Assembly: GCA_035315885.1 (NCBI GenBank)
Contig: DATFXM010000166.1
Coordinates: 1 to 35,800, forward strand
Length of the DNA stretch: 35,800 nucleotides
Direction: 5' to 3'
Source: DATFXM01 sp035315885
Lineage (GTDB): Bacteria > Acidobacteriota > Blastocatellia > UBA7656
Positions 31,068 to 35,800 of the stretch are shown in pieces. A program made the translations under genes and the position numbers. The notes beneath the pieces are model-generated. The model did no database searches. It was not told where the DNA came from and saw only the letters and a program-made list of their open reading frames with translations. The first letter of the stretch is position 1. Each line of letters starts with the position of its first letter.

Positions 31068-33788
31068 ATGTCGGGTAGTAGTGTTCCGCCTCGTCGCGGA
31101 TCGTTTATCGTATGTCTGCTTATTGTGCTCTTACTCACAAGCACATCAGCAGTTAATTTCAATAGAGCATCCGCACAGGATTTCTCCCCACAAACGATTC
31201 AATTAATCGATCTCGGGTCGACAACCGCTAACGTGCAAGTCGTAGGCGCGTCAGAAGGCGATCACCTCTCGGGAAACGGCACAGATCCTTTTCCTCGAGC
31301 GCATGCACTCGCAGTCGGAGACCTCAACCACGATGGTATTCCCGATCTGATAATCGGCGCTCCAGACGCGGATCTCACTCCTGCCGCGTCTCCTGCGCGT
31401 CCAAACGCGGGCGCTGTCTACGTAGTCTTCGGCACGACGAGCTTTTCGACACCGGTGGTGATCGACGCAAAGACCGATGCTACTAAGCGGCCCGACATTT
31501 CGATCTTTGGAGCTTCGAATAACGACCAGGCCGGCTTCGCAGTTGCCGCGGGCGACGTCAACGGAGACGGTATCGACGATTTGATCTTTGGCGCGCCCGG
31601 CCACGCCATGACGGGAGCCGTCTACATCTTCTTCGGCAAAGACGGACTCGCGGGCGGTACGGTTGATCTCGCAACGCCGAACACGTCGAACGTTGTAGTC
31701 CTCGGCGAAGCCGCAGGCGATGCATTCGGGAGCGCGCTGGTCGTAGGCAATGTGCTAGGAGGCAGCGGCCTCGACCTTTTAGTAGGTGCGCCCGCCAGCC
31801 AGGGACCGAATTTGACGGGGCCATCACCTTCACCGCGATCTAACGGTGGAGCTGCCGAATTGGTCGCCGGCGGAAGCAATCTTGCGAACCCGCAAGCGAC
31901 TACAAAGGTAGTTGATCTCGCGACCCCGGCTGGAGCACCGGCCGCCAGAATATTTGGAAAGACAGACAGCCGGCTTGGCGCTTCGGTAGCAATCGGCGAC
32001 GTCAACGGCGGCACCGGCGCAGACCTTGTCGTCGGAGCCCCCAATGCAAGCAGGCCGGACCCTTCGGGGGCTGTTGCCGACACCGGAGCCGCGTTTGTGA
32101 TCTTCGGAGGCGCGAATCTAACTCCAACCCCGCCTGCTACAACAAGGAACTTTGACATCAACGCGACCGGGCCAAACATATCGATCTACGGAGAAGAGGG
32201 AGGCGACCATCTCGGCGCCGCGCTGGCCGTGGGAGACGTCAATAGCGATGGTTCTGCGGACATAATCGTCGGCGCTCCCGACTCGGGAGCAACGGGTGGC
32301 TCGCGACCGGGCGCGGGTGAAGCATTCGTTATTGCCGGCGGGTCGGATTTGAACCCGACGGGCGGCGCTACTGAGCTGCGAATAGATGTTGCTCTCGGTG
32401 TCGTGGACCTGACGGTGATCGGGTCCGCTGCGGGCGACCATCTTGGCTCTTCGATCACTCGCGGGAGAGTTAACACAATCAACAATACCGACGCGATACC
32501 GGATGTCCTCATCGGCGCACCAGGGGCTCTGTCGAAGAAAGGGGCAGTGCACATCCTGTTTGGCGGGTCGGACTTCTTCAGGTTCCCGGCTCGCGACGTC
32601 GCGCTTGGACAGGACGACGCACGGATCATCGGGGAGAGTCCCAATGACGAACTCGGCTGGGCGATCGCGACGGGTGACTTCGATAACAATCGAGGCGGCG
32701 ACATCGCTGTCGGCGCACCGCTGGCAGGGCCGTTAGTCCAGTCGGTAGCGAGACCCGCGGCAGGGAAGGCCTACATACTGCTTGCGGCGGCGGCAAACGT
32801 GCCCCCGGTGAACGCGAACCCTACTGTGACGGTGACTGCGCCTAATGGCAATGAAGTGGCTCCGGGTGGCGGAGTGTTTCACGTAACCTGGGACGCGGCC
32901 GACGCGGATGGCGCCGACACGATTGACCATTTCGAGATCAGACTGTCGCTGGACAGCGGAGCTCACTTCAACACGACCATCACAACGACGGTCTCGGGAA
33001 GCGCACGTTCATTTGACTGGAACGTGCCGACTGGAATCAATTCTTCCACCGCGCGAATTCGAATAACTGTGGAGGACACTTCCGGAGGCACGGGACAGGA
33101 CGACAGCAACGCCGACTTCAAAATTCAGGACGTCGGAGTGTTGGTAGTGCTCACTGCGCCCAATGGCGGCGAATCCTTGCACTGGGACCAGGTATTCCCG
33201 ATCGCCTGGACGGTTGGCGCTGGTTTGGAAGATCAGGTAAGGGGCTTTGACCTCTTCTACACGACGGACAATGGCGCTACGTTCACACCTATAACCGCGC
33301 TGAATCCGACGCAGCCGGCGCTCGGTGCGATGGCGCGCACGTTCAACTGGACGGTACCGCATCTGTGTGTGGCGTCGGTTAAGGTGCTGGTGAGAGCGAC
33401 GAGCATCACAAGCGCTGTCAGCAGCGATCAGAGCAACGCTAATTTTTCGATCTCTGAGCCGGCGCCGAATGTAGATACGACGAGCATCAGCTTCAGCGGC
33501 AAGAAGAAGCTGAACTTCAGAGTATTGGGGAACTCGACGCCTTTGTTTAAGGACGGTGTCACGGTGGAAGTGTCTACGGATGCGACTGGTTCGACTTTGG
33601 TGCCGGGCGATTCGGCGGTCAAAGAGGGCGGAACGAAGGTGCAGGTTCACAAAGCGGGCGGCATTAAGATTGGGAACTTCATACCTGATGGAGCGGTTCG
33701 CTTCTTCAGGATAACCAATCCAACCTGTGGTGTAGTGGTCCTTCGCCTGAAGCGGATGGGCTCATCCCTGGTTGTTGATTCGCTGTAA
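31068..33788 (+). CDS. Secreted FG-GAP (integrin alpha-like) beta-propeller protein
   Basis: This 906-residue protein has a signal peptide (about 12-36, ending ASAQ). About seven FG-GAP repeats follow (residues about 40-570), each with a calcium-binding DxNxDGxxD-type loop and an IxGAP ending: GDLNHDGIPDLIIGAP, GDVNGDGIDDLIFGAP, GDVNGGTGADLVVGAP, GDVNSDGSADIIVGAP and GDFDNNRGGDIAVGAP. They should fold as a seven-bladed propeller. Two Ig/fibronectin-like segments (about 585-690 and 695-800; TVTAPNGNEVAPGG and VLTAPNGGESLHW) and a beta-rich C-terminal domain follow. Such proteins bind calcium and act in surface adhesion or extracellular scaffolding. AGGAGG lies upstream of the ATG. Two inverted copies of one palindromic element flank the gene. 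No sorting signal is recognised at the C-terminus. Confidence 0.9.
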   Translation: MSGSSVPPRRGSFIVCLLIVLLLTSTSAVNFNRASAQDFSPQTIQLIDLGSTTANVQVVGASEGDHLSGNGTDPFPRAHALAVGDLNHDGIPDLIIGAPDADLTPAASPARPNAGAVYVVFGTTSFSTPVVIDAKTDATKRPDISIFGASNNDQAGFAVAAGDVNGDGIDDLIFGAPGHAMTGAVYIFFGKDGLAGGTVDLATPNTSNVVVLGEAAGDAFGSALVVGNVLGGSGLDLLVGAPASQGPNLTGPSPSPRSNGGAAELVAGGSNLANPQATTKVVDLATPAGAPAARIFGKTDSRLGASVAIGDVNGGTGADLVVGAPNASRPDPSGAVADTGAAFVIFGGANLTPTPPATTRNFDINATGPNISIYGEEGGDHLGAALAVGDVNSDGSADIIVGAPDSGATGGSRPGAGEAFVIAGGSDLNPTGGATELRIDVALGVVDLTVIGSAAGDHLGSSITRGRVNTINNTDAIPDVLIGAPGALSKKGAVHILFGGSDFFRFPARDVALGQDDARIIGESPNDELGWAIATGDFDNNRGGDIAVGAPLAGPLVQSVARPAAGKAYILLAAAANVPPVNANPTVTVTAPNGNEVAPGGGVFHVTWDAADADGADTIDHFEIRLSLDSGAHFNTTITTTVSGSARSFDWNVPTGINSSTARIRITVEDTSGGTGQDDSNADFKIQDVGVLVVLTAPNGGESLHWDQVFPIAWTVGAGLEDQVRGFDLFYTTDNGATFTPITALNPTQPALGAMARTFNWTVPHLCVASVKVLVRATSITSAVSSDQSNANFSISEPAPNVDTTSISFSGKKKLNFRVLGNSTPLFKDGVTVEVSTDATGSTLVPGDSAVKEGGTKVQVHKAGGIKIGNFIPDGAVRFFRITNPTCGVVVLRLKRMGSSLVVDSL

Positions 33789-33793
33789 CTTCT

Positions 33794-33967
33794 ACCGGGA
33801 GGAGGGGAGGGGCGAAGGGGCGACGCTGAGACGTGGAGACGCCGTGAAGCAAAAGTTTGCAGGTACTCGAAAACTCAACCAAGCAGGTGCCCCTTCGCCC
33901 ATTCGGCCCTTCTATCCTCCCCGCGTCCCCTCCTCCCAGCGTCCGCGCGTGTCCCTTCGCCCCTTCG
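33794..33967. repeat. Purine/pyrimidine-arm palindromic element, copy B (inverted relative to copy A)
   Basis: This has the same layout as copy A but the opposite orientation. The core GTTTGCAGGTACTC (33855-33868) and CTCAACCAAGCAGGT (33874-33888) are the reverse complement of the copy A core, apart from a shorter middle. The arm after the core (GCCCATTCGGCCCTTCT) also matches copy A read backwards. It begins six bases after the FG-GAP stop codon and ends near the M28 peptidase promoter. Confidence 0.8.
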
Positions 33968-33984
33968 CTACACCACTGTATAAT
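33956..33984 (+). promoter_or_regulatory. Candidate promoter of the M28 peptidase gene
   Basis: A perfect TATAAT (33979-33984) has TTCGCC 17 bp upstream (33956-33961). The -35 is poor and lies in the end of palindromic element B. Transcription would start near 33991, about 35 nt before the ATG at 34025. Confidence 0.5.
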
Positions 33985-34024
33985 CCCGCATCTCAGTGGA
34001 ACTCTCACCTCCCTCCGGAGAATA

Positions 34025-35701
34025 ATGATGAAAAAGACGTCGGTCTTCTCGCTGTTGCTCGTCCTGCTCGCAGCCTATTCGCAGGGTTTCGCGCAACAAC
34101 CATCTACTGACGAGATCAACACCCGAATCAGAAAAGAAGGAAACGAAAACTCTCAGATCATGCGGACGATGCATTTTCTCACCGACGTCTATGGTCCGCG
34201 GTTGACCGGGTCGCCAAATCTAAGAGCGGCGGGCGAGTGGGCCGCCAACCGGATGCGTTCCTGGGGATTTGAAAACGCGCACCTCGAACCGTGGGACTTT
34301 GGTCATCCCGGCTGGGTGAATGAGCGGCTGACCGCTCACATCATATCGCCCGTACAGGATGTACTGACCTGCGAAGTGCTCGCGTGGACGCCAGGCACAA
34401 ATGGAACCGTGAGCGCCGAAGTGTACCAGATGATCCTGCCCGAGAAGCCCACACAGGAAGACTTCACAAAGTTTCTCTCGGCAGAAGCGTCAAAGGTAAA
34501 AGGCAAAATCGTGTTTGCCGGCAAGCACCAGATTGTTCCGGTGACGATTGCGCCGCCGTCCGCACGAATTGACGACAAGCAGGCAAAGGAGCGGTTCGAT
34601 CCTAATAATCCCAATGCCGGTGCGTTCGGAAATCGCGGTCCGCGTCAGCAGGAACAACAACAGCAGCAGGAGGGTCCGAAGCCTTTGACGCCTGCGCAGA
34701 TCAACGAGCAACTGGATCAGTTCCTGGTGTCGAATGGCGCATTGATCCGAGTAAACGACGCGGGCCGCGAGCACCGCCAGATTCGCGCGTTCAACAATCG
34801 GACCTTCGACCTGACGAAGGCGCTTCCTACGATCGTGATGAGCAACGAGGACTACGGGCGCATAACTCGAATTCTTGCGGACGTCGCGCCGGTACAGCTC
34901 GAGTTCATTATCGTGAATCACATCTACCCCGAGGGTAAAACTGCCTACAACACAATCGCCGAAATCCCTGGTACCGATAAGAAAGACGAAGTGGTGATGC
35001 TCGGCGGGCATCTGGATTCGTGGCATGCGGCGACGGGGGCGACTGACAATGCGATCGGTTGCGCGGTGATGATGGAGGCGGCTCGAATCCTGAAGGTGAT
35101 CGGGGTCAAGCCTCGGCGAACAATTCGCGTAGCGCTCTGGAGCGGCGAAGAACAAGGACTGCTTGGCTCACAGGCTTACGTCAAGGAGCATTTCGGCTCC
35201 GCCGAAGAACCCAAGCCTGAGTTTTCAAAGCTGGTTGCGTATTTCAACATCGATTCGGGCACCGGTCGCGCTCGCGGTGCCGGAGTCTTCGGACCTCCCG
35301 AGGCCGCGACAATCGTGCGCGAGGCGCTCGCGCCGTTTGAAGACCTCGGTGTAGCTGGGGCGATCGCCACAAAAGGCCGCGCTATCGGGGGTTCAGATCA
35401 CACGTCTTTCAATCACGCCGGACTGCCTGGTATAGGGATGAACCAGGATCCGATCGAGTACGGAAGCGCAACCTGGCACACCAATCTCGACACTTACGAA
35501 CGGATCATCGAAGATGACGCCAAGAAGTCAGCCATAGTGGTAGCGGCGGCGGTGTACCAACTTGCGATGCGGGACGAAATGCTTCCTCGGTTTACAAAGG
35601 AGAGTATGCCCGCTCCGCCTCCACCTCCTGCGCCGGCGGCGACTCGCCCGGCGACGCCCACGCCAACTCAAGCGCGCCCCCAGACGAGTTCTGGGTTATG
35701 A
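34025..35701 (+). CDS. Secreted M28 family zinc metallopeptidase
   Basis: This protein of about 558 residues has a signal peptide (MMKKTSVFSLLLVLLAAYSQGFAQQ), a PA-domain-like insertion in the first half (about 110-300, with a Gln-rich loop near 200-215), and the M28 aminopeptidase fold. Zinc-site residues are visible: His329 and following HLDSW; the bridging Asp in ATDNAIG; the catalytic Glu pair in WSGEEQGLLGS; Asp in FNIDSGTGRARG; and His in GGSDHTSF. The C-terminus is a Pro/Ala/Thr-rich tail of about 30 residues. It should remove N-terminal amino acids from peptides outside the cytoplasm, like other carboxypeptidase-Q/aminopeptidase members. The ATG at 34025 has CCGGAG six bases upstream; the longer open frame to the left runs through repeat element B and is not real. 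It follows the FG-GAP gene but has its own promoter-like sequence. Confidence 0.92.
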   Translation: MMKKTSVFSLLLVLLAAYSQGFAQQPSTDEINTRIRKEGNENSQIMRTMHFLTDVYGPRLTGSPNLRAAGEWAANRMRSWGFENAHLEPWDFGHPGWVNERLTAHIISPVQDVLTCEVLAWTPGTNGTVSAEVYQMILPEKPTQEDFTKFLSAEASKVKGKIVFAGKHQIVPVTIAPPSARIDDKQAKERFDPNNPNAGAFGNRGPRQQEQQQQQEGPKPLTPAQINEQLDQFLVSNGALIRVNDAGREHRQIRAFNNRTFDLTKALPTIVMSNEDYGRITRILADVAPVQLEFIIVNHIYPEGKTAYNTIAEIPGTDKKDEVVMLGGHLDSWHAATGATDNAIGCAVMMEAARILKVIGVKPRRTIRVALWSGEEQGLLGSQAYVKEHFGSAEEPKPEFSKLVAYFNIDSGTGRARGAGVFGPPEAATIVREALAPFEDLGVAGAIATKGRAIGGSDHTSFNHAGLPGIGMNQDPIEYGSATWHTNLDTYERIIEDDAKKSAIVVAAAVYQLAMRDEMLPRFTKESMPAPPPPPAPAATRPATPTPTQARPQTSSGL

Positions 35702-35800
35702 GAACCGAGAGTGTCGCGTCTGGTGGCCGCGCAGCGGGCGACGGATCTGTAGGAAAAGGCAGCAAGACAAATGGCACCGGTACCCAAGGCAGCCGCAGTC

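Noticed and set aside
33857..34024. Longer N-terminus for the M28 peptidase
   Set aside because: It would translate palindromic element B and place the signal peptide internally; the ATG at 34025 has a ribosome site and begins the signal peptide.

Overview
The window looks like a chromosomal segment from an Acidobacteriota-type organism, most likely a Blastocatellia relative. That is inferred from the gene mix (a secreted M61 peptidase, a large bacterial alpha-2-macroglobulin, FG-GAP and M28 secreted proteins, a HEAT-TonB protein) and from GC-rich coding DNA whose intergenic gaps are full of short 7-bp-period repeats. No rRNA, tRNA, CRISPR array, prophage or transposase gene was seen.

Left half (1-21138): nitrogen metabolism. 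Plus-strand genes encode a class-III omega-aminotransferase, a secreted M61 peptidase, a dihydropyrimidinase and an NCS1 nucleobase permease. After an interruption come a beta-ureidopropionase (nitrilase superfamily) and a luciferase-like flavin oxidoreductase. Together they describe uptake and reductive breakdown of pyrimidines or hydantoin-like rings to ammonia, CO2 and a beta-amino acid that is then transaminated. The first enzyme, dihydropyrimidine dehydrogenase, is not in the window. Between the two blocks lies an ammonia-assimilation module: GltB (glutamate synthase large subunit, minus strand), a GAF-AAA+ sigma-54 activator, an Amt ammonium transporter and a small unknown protein. Good sigma-54 promoter matches face the gltB leader (minus, 13562-13577) and amt (plus, 15653-15668), one on each side of the activator gene, so the module looks like a self-contained nitrogen regulon.

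The gltB leader holds an unannotated 47-codon ORF. Its stop codon lies in the first of three mutually complementary segments, and the last two form a 12-bp intrinsic terminator before gltB. This is the layout expected of translation-coupled attenuation and is the most interesting regulatory signal here.

Middle (21162-24375): a minus-strand operon with overlapping stop/start codons encodes a membrane-anchored SpoIIE/PP2C phosphatase, a small membrane protein and a GNAT acetyltransferase. Upstream of it, on the same strand, is an MGDG-synthase/UgtP-like glycosyltransferase.

Right part (24698-35701): three plus-strand genes for exported proteins, namely a 2013-residue thioester-containing alpha-2-macroglobulin, an FG-GAP (integrin alpha-like) repeat protein and an M28 metallopeptidase. 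The FG-GAP gene is flanked by two copies, in opposite orientation, of a roughly 180-210 bp element with purine-rich/pyrimidine-rich arms and a conserved core.

Three families of heptamer-period repeats (CTCAGCA-like, GTAGGCA-like, GAAATTT-like) occupy most intergenic gaps in the left half and at two places supply the last codons and the stop codon of a gene.
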